A stretch of 14,997 bases of DNA, taken from the NCBI GenBank assembly GCA_903921965.1, contig CAIXSE010000248.1:1-14997 (forward strand), in the 5' to 3' direction. The position numbers were made by a program, and so were the translations under genes. Of the stretch, positions 1 through 7,202 are shown in pieces. This DNA comes from an uncultured Thermoleophilia bacterium (GTDB lineage Bacteria > Actinomycetota > Thermoleophilia > UBA2241). Under the pieces are notes generated by a model that was not told where the DNA came from, made no database searches, and was given only the letters and a program-made list of their open reading frames with translations. Within the stretch, counting starts at the first letter, position 1. Each line of letters begins with the position of its first letter.

Positions 1-2
1 CG

Positions 3-782
3 CTCAGCAGCGTCGCCGGCTTCACCGAGGCCTCCGCCTCCGTCTCCGGCGTGCGGGGCGGCGCGCAGACGGCGTTCAACGGGTTCATCTGCGCGCTCAT
101 CATCCTCACCATCATCAGCGCCGGCGGCGTGTGGCAGCAGGGCGGCGTGCGCATCCAGGCCGTGGCCGGCCTGGACGGCGCCGCCCCGCTGTGGTTCGGC
201 AAGTTCAGCAAGCAGGGCACGCCGCTCACCATGAACATCCTCTCGGCGATCATCGGCTCCATCTTCGTGATCCTCGTCTTCGTGATCGCGTCCGGCAGCC
301 TCGCCACCTTCTTCACCATCATGGTGTCGGTGATCATCTCGCTCACGGCGATGATGTACGTCTTCCAGATCCCCGCCGTGCTCATGCTGCGCAAGAAGTA
401 CGCCCACCACCCGCGCCCGTTCCGGGTGCCCGGCCCCACCTGGTTCCTGTGGCTGTGCGTCATCGGCGCCGAAGCCATCGTCATCATCACCATCATCACG
501 CTGCTGTGGCCCGGTCTGCTGGACAACGCCCTCGGGCAGCCGTTCAGCATCGTCGACTACTGGGGCGTCTCCCGTGTCTACTTCGAGAGCGTCGCCCTCG
601 GCATCGTGGGCTTCTTCATCCTCATGGCCGTGGTCTTCTGGGCCTGGGGACGCATGAACATCAAGAAGGGCCTCGTGAGCGAGTACGACCTCCTGGCGAT
701 CGACAAAGAAGCCGTCACCGAGGAGCGCGAGTACGACGCGGCGCACCCGCACCATCACCAGCCGGCGCCTGAAGAGGTGTGA
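3..782 (+). CDS. APC-family amino acid/amine permease, C-terminal part (5' end outside window)
   Basis: The frame is open from the first bases of the window and ends at TGA 780-782, so only about the last 260 residues are present. They contain roughly six hydrophobic membrane segments, for example the runs around bases 84-120, 231-300, 306-375, 438-510 and 591-650. Between them is a basic loop with RKKYAHHPRPFRVPGP, typical of the cytosolic loop before the last helices of APC-superfamily amino acid and polyamine transporters. The tail is hydrophilic and histidine-rich (HPHHHQPAPEEV). The stop overlaps or abuts the start of the MttB-like methyltransferase, so the two are almost certainly one operon. 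This suggests, by inference only, that the permease imports the methylated amine or betaine that the methyltransferase uses. The substrate cannot be read from the sequence. Confidence 0.85.
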   Translation, partial: LSSVAGFTEASASVSGVRGGAQTAFNGFICALIILTIISAGGVWQQGGVRIQAVAGLDGAAPLWFGKFSKQGTPLTMNILSAIIGSIFVILVFVIASGSLATFFTIMVSVIISLTAMMYVFQIPAVLMLRKKYAHHPRPFRVPGPTWFLWLCVIGAEAIVIITIITLLWPGLLDNALGQPFSIVDYWGVSRVYFESVALGIVGFFILMAVVFWAWGRMNIKKGLVSEYDLLAIDKEAVTEEREYDAAHPHHHQPAPEEV

Positions 783-784
783 CC

Positions 785-2236
785 GTGCCGGAGCGACAGC
801 CGATCGCCCCGATCCGCTCCGACTTCGCCGTCCGCTTCCACGACGACGCGGCCGTGCAGCCGCTGCACGACGCCACCCTGCGGCTGCTCGAGACCACCGG
901 CATGCGCTTCGAGTCGGAGAAGGCGGTCGCGCTCCTCAAGAAGGCCGGCGCGAAGGCGGACGAGGGCTCGACCCTCGTCCGCCTGCCCCGCCGGCTGGTC
1001 GAGGAGGCGCTCGCCCAGGCGCCGCGGAGCTTCGTGCTCGGCGCCCGCGACCCCGCCTGCGACCTGCGGGCCGGCTCGGGCTGGACCTACGGCACGACCG
1101 ACGGCTGCGGCATCGAGGTCGTCGACTGGCACACCGGCGAACGCCGGTCGTCCACCAAGGCCGACCTCGAGGCGGTCACGCGCATGCAGGACTACCTCGG
1201 CTCCATCTGCTACTGGTGGCCCACGGTGAGCGCCGGCGACCGCGGCGAGACCGCCCAGCTGCACGAGATCGAGGCGGGCTGGAACAACACGAGCAAACAC
1301 CTCATGGGCATGGTGCAGGGAGAGCGGCTGGCCCGCGCCGCGATCGAGATGGCGACGGCGGTGGCCGGCGGGGCCGAAGAGCTCCGCCGCCGGCCGGTCA
1401 TGAGCGACCTCATCGGCACGGTGTCACCGCTCATCCACGACCGTGACGGGCTCGAGGCCGGCCTGGTCTTCGCCGCGGCCGGCGTCCCCGTGTGCTACGT
1501 CACCATGCCCAACCTGGGAACCACGGCGCCGGCCACGAAGGCGGGGGCCTACGTGCTGGGCGCCGCGGAGATCGTCGGCGCGGCGGTGCTGCACCAGCTC
1601 GCCGCGCCCGGCAGCCCCGTGCTCGGGTCGATCATGCAGATCTACGCCGACCCGCGCACGGCGCTCACCCTGACGACCCCGCTCGACGACCGCTGCCGCT
1701 TCCTGGCGACGGCCCTGCTGCACAGCTTCGGTCTGCCGGCGCTCGGCCCGTTCGGCGGCACCGACGCCGAGCTGCCGGGCACGTGGCTGGCCGGCGTCGA
1801 GACGATGCTGCAGCTCGCGCAGCTCCCGCTCGACGGCTGCGAGCTCTACACCGGCATCGGGCTGACGGACACCTACCAGCTCTTCACGCCCGAGAACCTC
1901 GTCCTCGACGACGACCTCTACCACCGCGCCCGGCACCTCTACCTCGACATCCCCATGGACGAGGATGAGCTGGCCCTCGACGTCATCGCCGCCGTCGGCC
2001 CCGGCGGGCACTTCCTCGCGCAGCCGCACACCCGCCGCCACATGCGCGACGCCGTGCTGCGGGCGGTCAACCAGGAGATCGCGGCCGACGGCCAGCACTA
2101 CCGCGACCCCGTGGAGGTCGCGCGCGAGCGCGCCCTCGACATCCTCGAGCACTACGAGCCGGAGCCGCTCGCCGACGACGTGCGCGGCGAGCTCCGCGGC
2201 ATCGTCGACGCAGTCGATGCCGTCGTGAAGACCTGA
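785..2236 (+). CDS. MttB-superfamily (COG5598) corrinoid-dependent methyltransferase, non-pyrrolysine type
   Basis: This 483-residue protein matches the length and character of the trimethylamine methyltransferase (MttB) superfamily, which moves a methyl group from a methylated amine to the Co(I) of a corrinoid protein. The open frame holds no TAG. The segment where archaeal MttB carries pyrrolysine (near residue 330) is here the sense-coded GGTDAELPGTWLAG, at residues 324-337. It is therefore a non-Pyl member; characterised ones act on quaternary amines such as glycine betaine, proline betaine or carnitine. Which of these is used here is unknown. Start choice: AAGAGG at 772-777 lies 7 bases before GTG 785. 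GTG 779, which overlaps the permease stop as GTGA, would add two residues but has almost no spacing. A strong hairpin follows the TGA. The cognate corrinoid protein is not next door. Confidence 0.9.
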   Translation: MPERQPIAPIRSDFAVRFHDDAAVQPLHDATLRLLETTGMRFESEKAVALLKKAGAKADEGSTLVRLPRRLVEEALAQAPRSFVLGARDPACDLRAGSGWTYGTTDGCGIEVVDWHTGERRSSTKADLEAVTRMQDYLGSICYWWPTVSAGDRGETAQLHEIEAGWNNTSKHLMGMVQGERLARAAIEMATAVAGGAEELRRRPVMSDLIGTVSPLIHDRDGLEAGLVFAAAGVPVCYVTMPNLGTTAPATKAGAYVLGAAEIVGAAVLHQLAAPGSPVLGSIMQIYADPRTALTLTTPLDDRCRFLATALLHSFGLPALGPFGGTDAELPGTWLAGVETMLQLAQLPLDGCELYTGIGLTDTYQLFTPENLVLDDDLYHRARHLYLDIPMDEDELALDVIAAVGPGGHFLAQPHTRRHMRDAVLRAVNQEIAADGQHYRDPVEVARERALDILEHYEPEPLADDVRGELRGIVDAVDAVVKT

Positions 2237-2246
2237 CGGACGAGTC

Positions 2247-2279
2247 CGGGCGGGGCGGCCCTTCCGGCCGCCCCGCCCG
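2247..2279 (+). terminator. Strong terminator hairpin after the MttB-like gene
   Basis: A perfect 14-bp stem (CGGGCGGGGCGGCC / GGCCGCCCCGCCCG) with a CTTCC loop starts 11 bases after the TGA of the methyltransferase. There is no clear U-tract, as often seen in high-GC bacteria. It probably separates the permease-methyltransferase operon from the propeller genes. Confidence 0.8.
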
Positions 2280-2553
2280 CCTGCAATCCTCCCTACCCCC
2301 GCCGGCGACACTGCTGCCGCCTCGATCGGCCGTCTTGCACCGCGCCAAAGTGAAGTCCTCGTACGCCGTTGCCGATAGTACGGAGCAAAGCCAAGCACCC
2401 GACAGGGTGGGGCCAGGCCGCACAGGGGCAGCGGCGAGCACGCGGCGCACACGGGCCAACCACAGATGAGACGCCCGGCTCGCGTCCGACTTCCCCGGCG
2501 GCTCAACGATCGGCGTGACATCGGAGGCCGCGCCGACGAAGGGGGGACACGAG
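2280..2553 (+). other. Intergenic leader of the first propeller gene
   Basis: This stretch (with the terminator, 317 bases without a gene) shows no convincing coding frame. It is less GC-rich than its surroundings at 2330-2395. Small hairpins can be drawn: CGTAC 2360-2364 with GTACG 2378-2382, and CACCC 2396-2400 with GGGTG 2405-2409 around a GACA loop. A purine-rich SD-like run (GAAGGGGGG) lies just before the ATG at 2554. I see no promoter I would trust; TTGCAC near 2335 and GATAGT near 2374 are weak. It may be a long 5' UTR, but no known riboswitch family fits. Confidence 0.4.
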
Positions 2554-4257
2554 ATGTTGTCATCCGCGACACCCGGCGAGCGGCAAGGACGTCCACGGCG
2601 CACCCGATGGCTCCTCGGCGGAGTGGTCATCGTCCTCGCCCTCACTCTTGTGCTGGCAGCAGGTGCGTCCGCTTTCGTCTCCGGTGGTGCCTCGCCGTCA
2701 CCGCGGGGGGGAGGTCAGGCGAGCTGGAGCGGCCAGTGGGACGTACCGTGGGACTGGGGCTACAAGATGGACCTCGTCCAGAGCGGCAACGCCGTCACCG
2801 GCACCTATCCGCACGACTCCGGCAAGCTCACGGGCACCGTGAGCGGGAACGTGCTGACCGCGACGTGGTCCGAAGCTCCGTCCTATGCCGGTCCCGCCGA
2901 CGCCGGTCCGATGACGCTCACCATGTCCTCGGACGGCAACTCCTTCTCCGGGACCTGGTCCTATGCGAACGGCACGTACGGCGGCGCCATCACCGGGACG
3001 AGGACCACGCCCATCACGCCTACCCCCACGACGTCGCCTACCCCCACGACATCGCCGACCCCCACGACATCGCCGACCCCCACGACATCGCCGACCCCCA
3101 CCGCCTCCCCGAGCGTCGCCGGCTGGGTCAAGCAGCCGTCCGGCACCACGGAGGACCTGAGCGGCGTGGCGTTCGGTGATGCCTCCCACGGCTGGGCCGT
3201 GGGCGGCGCCGGCTTCATCATCGCCACTGCGAACGGCGGCACTGCGTGGGGTTCGCAGGCATCAGGCAGCACCGTCGACCTGCTTGGCGTTGCCGCGATG
3301 GGTTCCTCGCGCGCCTGGGCAGTCGGCGAAGAAGGCACCGTGCTGACGACGGGCGGCAGCAGCTGGAGCGCGCAGAGCTCCGGGAGCAGCGAGTGGCTCG
3401 AGGGCGTCACCTTCGCCGACGCCACGCACGGCTGGGCCGTCGGCAACGCCGGCACCATCGTCGTGACGACCAACGGCGGCTCCAGCTGGAGCGCGCAGAG
3501 CTCGGGGACGACTGAGTACCTCTACGCCTGCGCCTTCCCCGACGCCTCCCATGGCTGGGCGGTCGGCGACGGCGGCACCATCCTCGTGACCACGAACGGC
3601 GGCGGCACCTGGAGCGCGCAGAGCTCGGGCACCGGTGAGGACCTCTACGGCGTGACCTTCGCCGACGCTTCCCGCGGCTGGGTGACCGGCAACAGCGGCG
3701 TCATCCTCGCGACCACGAACGGCGGCTCCAGCTGGACGAAGCAGAGCTCCGGGAGCAGCGAGTACCTCACCGGCGTGGCCTTCCCCGACGCCTCCCACGG
3801 CTGGGTGGTCGGAGGCGCCGGCACGATCCTCGTGACCGCGAACGGAGGCTCGAGCTGGACGAAGCAGACGTCGGGCACCAGCGAGGACCTCTACGGCGTC
3901 GACTTCACCGACATCAGCCACGGCTGGGCCGTCGGCGACGCCGGCACCATCGTCGCCACCAGCAACGGCGGCCAGCCGGCCAAGCCTGCGGGCGGCGGTA
4001 CGCCGAAGATCGTGAAGATCAAGCCGCCCTCGGCCAAGCGCAGCACCTCCGTGACCATCACCGGCCGCAACTTCGGTGACGCGCAGGGCACGAGCACGGT
4101 CAAGTTCGGCAGCAAGAAGGTCACCGTCGTCTCCTCCTGGAGCGCCACCGAGATCACCTGCCAGGTGCCGGCCAAGGCCAAGTACGGGCGCGTCAAGGTG
4201 GTCGTCCAGACCACCGGCGGCAAGAGCAACGGCAAGAGCTTCAAGGTCAAGCGCTGA
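2554..4257 (+). CDS. Secreted seven-bladed propeller (Ycf48/BNR-like) protein with N-terminal beta domain, PT linker and IPT/TIG domain
   Basis: 567 residues. Residues 1-40 form a signal peptide (basic RPRRTR, hydrophobic core, AGASA cleavage site). Residues about 56-150 are a small beta-rich domain (SWSGQWDVPWDWGYK at its start) found only in this copy. Residues 155-185 are a Thr/Pro linker of five PTPTTS-type units. Residues about 187-473 hold seven repeats of about 40 residues with the pattern GVxFxDASHGWAVGxxGTILxTTNGGxxW, so one seven-bladed propeller is predicted. Residues 484-567 are an IPT/TIG immunoglobulin-like domain. No sortase motif or C-terminal membrane anchor is seen, so it is probably released or bound non-covalently outside the cell. 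The ligand is unknown. The ATG at 2554 is preferred for its SD-like GGGGGG and because it starts the signal peptide; GTG 2515 is an upstream alternative. Confidence 0.88.
   Translation: MLSSATPGERQGRPRRTRWLLGGVVIVLALTLVLAAGASAFVSGGASPSPRGGGQASWSGQWDVPWDWGYKMDLVQSGNAVTGTYPHDSGKLTGTVSGNVLTATWSEAPSYAGPADAGPMTLTMSSDGNSFSGTWSYANGTYGGAITGTRTTPITPTPTTSPTPTTSPTPTTSPTPTTSPTPTASPSVAGWVKQPSGTTEDLSGVAFGDASHGWAVGGAGFIIATANGGTAWGSQASGSTVDLLGVAAMGSSRAWAVGEEGTVLTTGGSSWSAQSSGSSEWLEGVTFADATHGWAVGNAGTIVVTTNGGSSWSAQSSGTTEYLYACAFPDASHGWAVGDGGTILVTTNGGGTWSAQSSGTGEDLYGVTFADASRGWVTGNSGVILATTNGGSSWTKQSSGSSEYLTGVAFPDASHGWVVGGAGTILVTANGGSSWTKQTSGTSEDLYGVDFTDISHGWAVGDAGTIVATSNGGQPAKPAGGGTPKIVKIKPPSAKRSTSVTITGRNFGDAQGTSTVKFGSKKVTVVSSWSATEITCQVPAKAKYGRVKVVVQTTGGKSNGKSFKVKR
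3019..3108 (+). repeat. Five 18-bp tandem repeats encoding the PTPTTS linker
   Basis: Five in-frame 18-bp units (3019-3036, 3037-3054, 3055-3072, 3073-3090, 3091-3108) encode Pro-Thr-Pro-Thr-Thr-Ser. Units 3 and 4 are identical, unit 2 differs from them at one base, unit 1 at a few, and the last has diverged to PTPTAS. Such extended linkers separate domains of secreted proteins, and the repeat number can vary by slippage. Confidence 0.9.
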
Positions 4258-4264
4258 CGCGACT

Positions 4265-4306
4265 GCGGCCCCGGACGCGCCGCTTCCGCCGCGCGTCCGG
4301 GGCCGC
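4265..4306 (+). terminator. Terminator-like hairpin after the first propeller gene
   Basis: A perfect 15-bp stem (GCGGCCCCGGACGCG with CGCGTCCGGGGCCGC, arms 4265-4279 and 4292-4306) begins seven bases after the TGA. It lacks a T-tract. The next gene lies 112 bases further on, so it may end the transcript or only weaken it. Confidence 0.7.
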
Positions 4307-4418
4307 CGCATCCCAAGGGTGAAGCTCATCGGCGGGGTCCTCACGGTGCTGCGGTGAGGCGTCCCGGACGCCGGGTGCGGCAGCGCCCGGACCCGCGCAC
4401 CAGAAGGAAGGGAACGCG

Positions 4419-5783
4419 ATGCTGAAGTCTGCGACACACAGAGGACGCAGGGCACGTCGGAGGCTCGCGCTGGAGACCATCGCCGGCACGCTCGCGCTGC
4501 TGACGATCGTCCTCGCGACCGCGGCCGGTGCCGGCGCTCTGCCTTTGCGCGGCAGCGCCACCGTCAGCGGCTGGAGCAAGCAGGACCCCGGCACCCAGAA
4601 GGGCCTGTCCGATGCCAGCTTCGTCGATGCCCGTCACGGCTGGGCCGTTGGCATCGGCGGCACCGTCATCGCCACCAGTGACGGTGGAGCAACGTGGCAT
4701 GCGCAGGACGCGAGCACGACCTACGACCTCGGCGGCGTCGACTTCGTCGACCTCACGCACGGCTGGGCGGTGGGACTACAGACCACGGAGAACGACGAAG
4801 GCACGTGGGACCACGACGGCATGATCCTCGCAACCACCGACGGCGGCGCGACGTGGCACAAGCAGTTCTCAAGAGCGGAGGCCCTGGTCGCCAGCGTCGA
4901 CTTCAGCGACCTCTCGCACGGCTGGGCGGTGGGCGGAAAGGGCACCATCCTGGCCACCAGCGACGGCGGCGCCACCTGGGTGACGCAGGATTCCAGTACG
5001 AAAGAGGCGCTCTGGGACGTCGTGTTCCCGGATTCGACCCACGGCTGGGCGGTGGGCGACGGTCCGACGATCCTGGCCACCAGCGACGGCGGAGCCACAT
5101 GGACCAGGCAGGCGATGGGAGCCGGCGCGAAATTCTTCACGGGTGTGGACTTCATCGACAGCAGTCATGGCTGGGCGGCCGGCTGGAGTGACACGCCCCG
5201 CGCCGGTGTCATCATGGCCACGAGCGACGGCGGAGCCACCTGGCGCCAGCAGACCTCGGGGACGACCTCGGGGCTTGGCCCCGTCGATTTCGTCGACGCC
5301 AGCCACGGCTGGGTGGCCGGCGCCTGGGGGGTCATCCTCGCCACCAGCGACGGGGGGGCCACCTGGCGAGAACAGCGGCCGGGCGACCGGAGCGACGGGG
5401 TCGAAGGCTACGTTGCGGTCGCCTTCACCGACACCACCCACGGCTGGGCCGTGGGCAACGACGGTGCCTTGCACGGGGTCATCCTCGCCACCACGACAGG
5501 CGGCCAGCCTCCCAAGCCCTCCGGCCCGCCGAAGATCGTGAAGATCAAGCCGCCCTCTGCCAAACGCAGCGCGTCCGTGACCATCAGCGGCCTCAACTTC
5601 GGTGACGCACAGGGCACGAGCACGGTCAGGTTCGGCAGCAAGAAGGTGACGGTCGTCACCTCGTGGAGCGGCACGTCGATCACCTGCCAGGTGCCGGCGG
5701 GGGCCAAGTACGGACGCGTCAAAGTGACGGTGACGACCGCCGCCGGCAAGAGCAACGGCAAGAGCTTCAAGGTGCTGCGGTAA
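4419..5783 (+). CDS. Secreted seven-bladed propeller (Ycf48/BNR-like) protein with IPT/TIG domain, second copy
   Basis: 454 residues. Residues 1-40 form a signal peptide (RGRRARRR, hydrophobic core, AGAGA cleavage site). Seven propeller repeats occupy residues about 49-365, each with a D-x-x-HGW-A/V signature followed by ILATSDGGATW. Repeats 2 and 5 carry insertions (around TTENDEGTWDHDG and WSDTPRAG), and repeat 7 is also longer. Residues about 370-454 are an IPT/TIG domain beginning PKIVKIKPPSAKRS. Unlike the first copy, it lacks the extra N-terminal domain and PT linker. The ATG at 4419 is preceded by AAGGAAGGGA, a good ribosome site. Fold and secretion are clear by family pattern; the binding partner is unknown. 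Ycf48/Hcf136 itself serves photosystem II assembly, and nothing here suggests photosynthesis. Confidence 0.88.
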   Translation: MLKSATHRGRRARRRLALETIAGTLALLTIVLATAAGAGALPLRGSATVSGWSKQDPGTQKGLSDASFVDARHGWAVGIGGTVIATSDGGATWHAQDASTTYDLGGVDFVDLTHGWAVGLQTTENDEGTWDHDGMILATTDGGATWHKQFSRAEALVASVDFSDLSHGWAVGGKGTILATSDGGATWVTQDSSTKEALWDVVFPDSTHGWAVGDGPTILATSDGGATWTRQAMGAGAKFFTGVDFIDSSHGWAAGWSDTPRAGVIMATSDGGATWRQQTSGTTSGLGPVDFVDASHGWVAGAWGVILATSDGGATWREQRPGDRSDGVEGYVAVAFTDTTHGWAVGNDGALHGVILATTTGGQPPKPSGPPKIVKIKPPSAKRSASVTISGLNFGDAQGTSTVRFGSKKVTVVTSWSGTSITCQVPAGAKYGRVKVTVTTAAGKSNGKSFKVLR

Positions 5784-5786
5784 CGG
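5706..5786 (+). repeat. 81-bp direct repeat, copy 1 (end of second propeller gene)
   Basis: Bases 5706-5786 and 7044-7124 are identical except at 5723/7061. They cover the last codons of the IPT domain, the TAA stop and three bases beyond. Similarity continues upstream through the CACCTGCCAGGTGCCGGCGG segment. Confidence 0.85.
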
Positions 5787-5795
5787 AGTTGCGGA

Positions 5796-5817
5796 GCCGG
5801 GTGCATCCGCGCCCGGC
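5796..5817 (+). terminator. Small hairpin between second and third propeller genes
   Basis: A 9-bp stem with one G-T pair (GCCGGGTGC / GCGCCCGGC, ATCC loop) lies 12 bases after the TAA and 23 bases before the next start. It is shorter than the other hairpins here and has no T-tract, so it is at most an attenuator. Confidence 0.4.
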
Positions 5818-5840
5818 GCCGTCGGGTGAAGGAGGGAGAC

Positions 5841-7121
5841 GTGATCCTCAGACAGACGACGGACGACCGGAGAACGCCGGGCCGGCAACGCGGATGGCGG
5901 ATCCTCGCCGCCGTCCTCGTCCTCCTTGCACTTGGGTTGGCGGTCGCCGGCGGCGCCTCCGCACGCATCGCGAAGGGCGGCAGCGGCTGGGTGAAGCAGA
6001 CCTCCGGCACCCCGAGGCAGCTGCTTGACCTCAGCTTCCCCGACACGCTCCACGGTTGGGCGGTAGCCGACCAGGGCACGATCCTCGCCACCAGCGACGG
6101 CGGCGCCACCTGGCGCCAGCAGACCTCGGGGAGCGTCGAGATGCTGTTGGGCGTCGACTTCGTCGACGCGAAGCACGGCTGGGTGGTGGGCAGCGCAGAC
6201 ACCATCCTCGTCACCAGCGACGGCGGCGCCACCTGGACCAAGCAGTCACCGGGGACCTCGGGGGCCGGGCTCTGGAAGGTCGACTTCATCGACACCAGCC
6301 ACGGCTGGGTGGTCGGCTACGGCTCGAAGGTCCTCGCCACGAGCGACGGCGGCGCCACCTGGAGCATGGCGGGCGCCGCGAGCTACGACTGGCTCTTCGA
6401 CGTGAGCTTCGTCGACGCCACGCACGGGTGGGCGGTCGGTGAGCACGGAGTGATCGTCGTCACTACCGACGGCGGCACCACCTGGAGCATCCAGCCTTCC
6501 GGGAGCAGCGCGTGGCTCCGCCGCGTGAGCTTCGCGGACACAACGCACGGCATCGCCGTCGGCGAGAACGGTACGATCCTCGCCACGACCGACGGCGGCG
6601 CCACGTGGACAACGCAGGACTCCGGCACCACGCTCTGGCTGGAAGGCCTGTGCAGCACCGATGCGTCCCACGCGTGGGCAACCGGCTACTCCGGCACCAT
6701 CCTGGTGACGTCCGACGGCGGCGCGACCTGGAGCCAGCAGGACTCGGGGACCACCGAGAGGCTGTGGGGCATCAGCTTCCCCGACGCAGCCCACGGCTGG
6801 GCGGTCGGCGACAGAGGCACCATCGTGGCGAACCCGGGCGCCCAGCCGCCCAAGCCCTCCGGCCCGCCGAAGATCATGAAGCTCACACCGCCGGCCGCCA
6901 AGCGGGGCGCCTCGGTGACGATCAGCGGCAGCAGCTTCGGCGCCGAGCAGGGCACGAGCGTCGTGAGGTTCGGCAACAAGAAGGTGACGGTCGTCACCTC
7001 GTGGGGTGACGGTCAGATCACCTGCCAGGTGCCGGCGGGAGCGAAGTACGGACGCGTCAAGGTGACGGTGACGACCGCCGCCGGCAAGAGCAACGGCAAG
7101 AGCTTCAAGGTGCTGCGGTAA
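5841..7121 (+). CDS. Secreted seven-bladed propeller (Ycf48/BNR-like) protein with IPT/TIG domain, third copy
   Basis: 426 residues. Residues 1-41 form a signal peptide (basic start, LAAVLVLLALGLAVAGG core, ASA cleavage site). Residues about 48-332 hold seven propeller repeats with the HGWAVG signature; repeats 5 (HGIAVG) and 6 (HAWATG) are the most diverged. Residues about 343-426 are the IPT/TIG domain. GTG 5841 is preferred because AAGGAGGG (5829-5836) sits just upstream at ribosome-binding distance. GTG 5826 would put that SD sequence inside the coding region. The C-terminal end is almost identical in DNA to the second copy. No cell-wall anchor is seen. Its role outside the cell is unknown; adhesion, envelope assembly or binding of a polymer are possible. 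Confidence 0.88.
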   Translation: MILRQTTDDRRTPGRQRGWRILAAVLVLLALGLAVAGGASARIAKGGSGWVKQTSGTPRQLLDLSFPDTLHGWAVADQGTILATSDGGATWRQQTSGSVEMLLGVDFVDAKHGWVVGSADTILVTSDGGATWTKQSPGTSGAGLWKVDFIDTSHGWVVGYGSKVLATSDGGATWSMAGAASYDWLFDVSFVDATHGWAVGEHGVIVVTTDGGTTWSIQPSGSSAWLRRVSFADTTHGIAVGENGTILATTDGGATWTTQDSGTTLWLEGLCSTDASHAWATGYSGTILVTSDGGATWSQQDSGTTERLWGISFPDAAHGWAVGDRGTIVANPGAQPPKPSGPPKIMKLTPPAAKRGASVTISGSSFGAEQGTSVVRFGNKKVTVVTSWGDGQITCQVPAGAKYGRVKVTVTTAAGKSNGKSFKVLR

Positions 7122-7124
7122 CGG
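7044..7124 (+). repeat. 81-bp direct repeat, copy 2 (end of third propeller gene)
   Basis: Partner of 5706-5786, one mismatch in 81 bases, offset 1338. Identity reaches the stop codon and three bases past it, which suggests recent duplication or gene conversion of the IPT-coding end. Confidence 0.85.
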
Positions 7125-7136
7125 GGCGACCTGCCT

Positions 7137-7196
7137 GTGCGCGGGCAAGGCGCACGATGACCTGCCGGGGGCGGGGGCCGCAGGGCTTCCGCCCCC
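7137..7196. terminator. Two hairpins between convergent genes
   Basis: The 81-base gap between the third propeller gene (+) and the ABC ATPase gene (-) holds GTGCGC/GCGCAC (7137-7155, 6 bp) and GGGGGCGG/CCGCCCCC (7167-7196, 8 bp). The first follows the + strand TAA by 15 bases; the second follows the - strand stop by 6 bases. They probably end the two converging transcripts. Confidence 0.5.
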
Positions 7197-7202
7197 TCCG
7201 CT

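Noticed and set aside
785..2236. Pyrrolysine in the MttB-like protein
   Set aside because: No TAG occurs in the frame; the equivalent segment is sense-coded.
2341..2440. Cyclic-di-GMP (GEMM) riboswitch suggested by GCAAAGCC at 2385-2392
   Set aside because: The partner GCAAACC-type segment, the GNAA-capped stem before it and the closing 3' half cannot be found in the right order.
3121..6840. CRISPR-like or satellite repeat array
   Set aside because: The regular repeats are in-frame propeller blades of about 40 codons with diverged DNA, not identical direct repeats with spacers.
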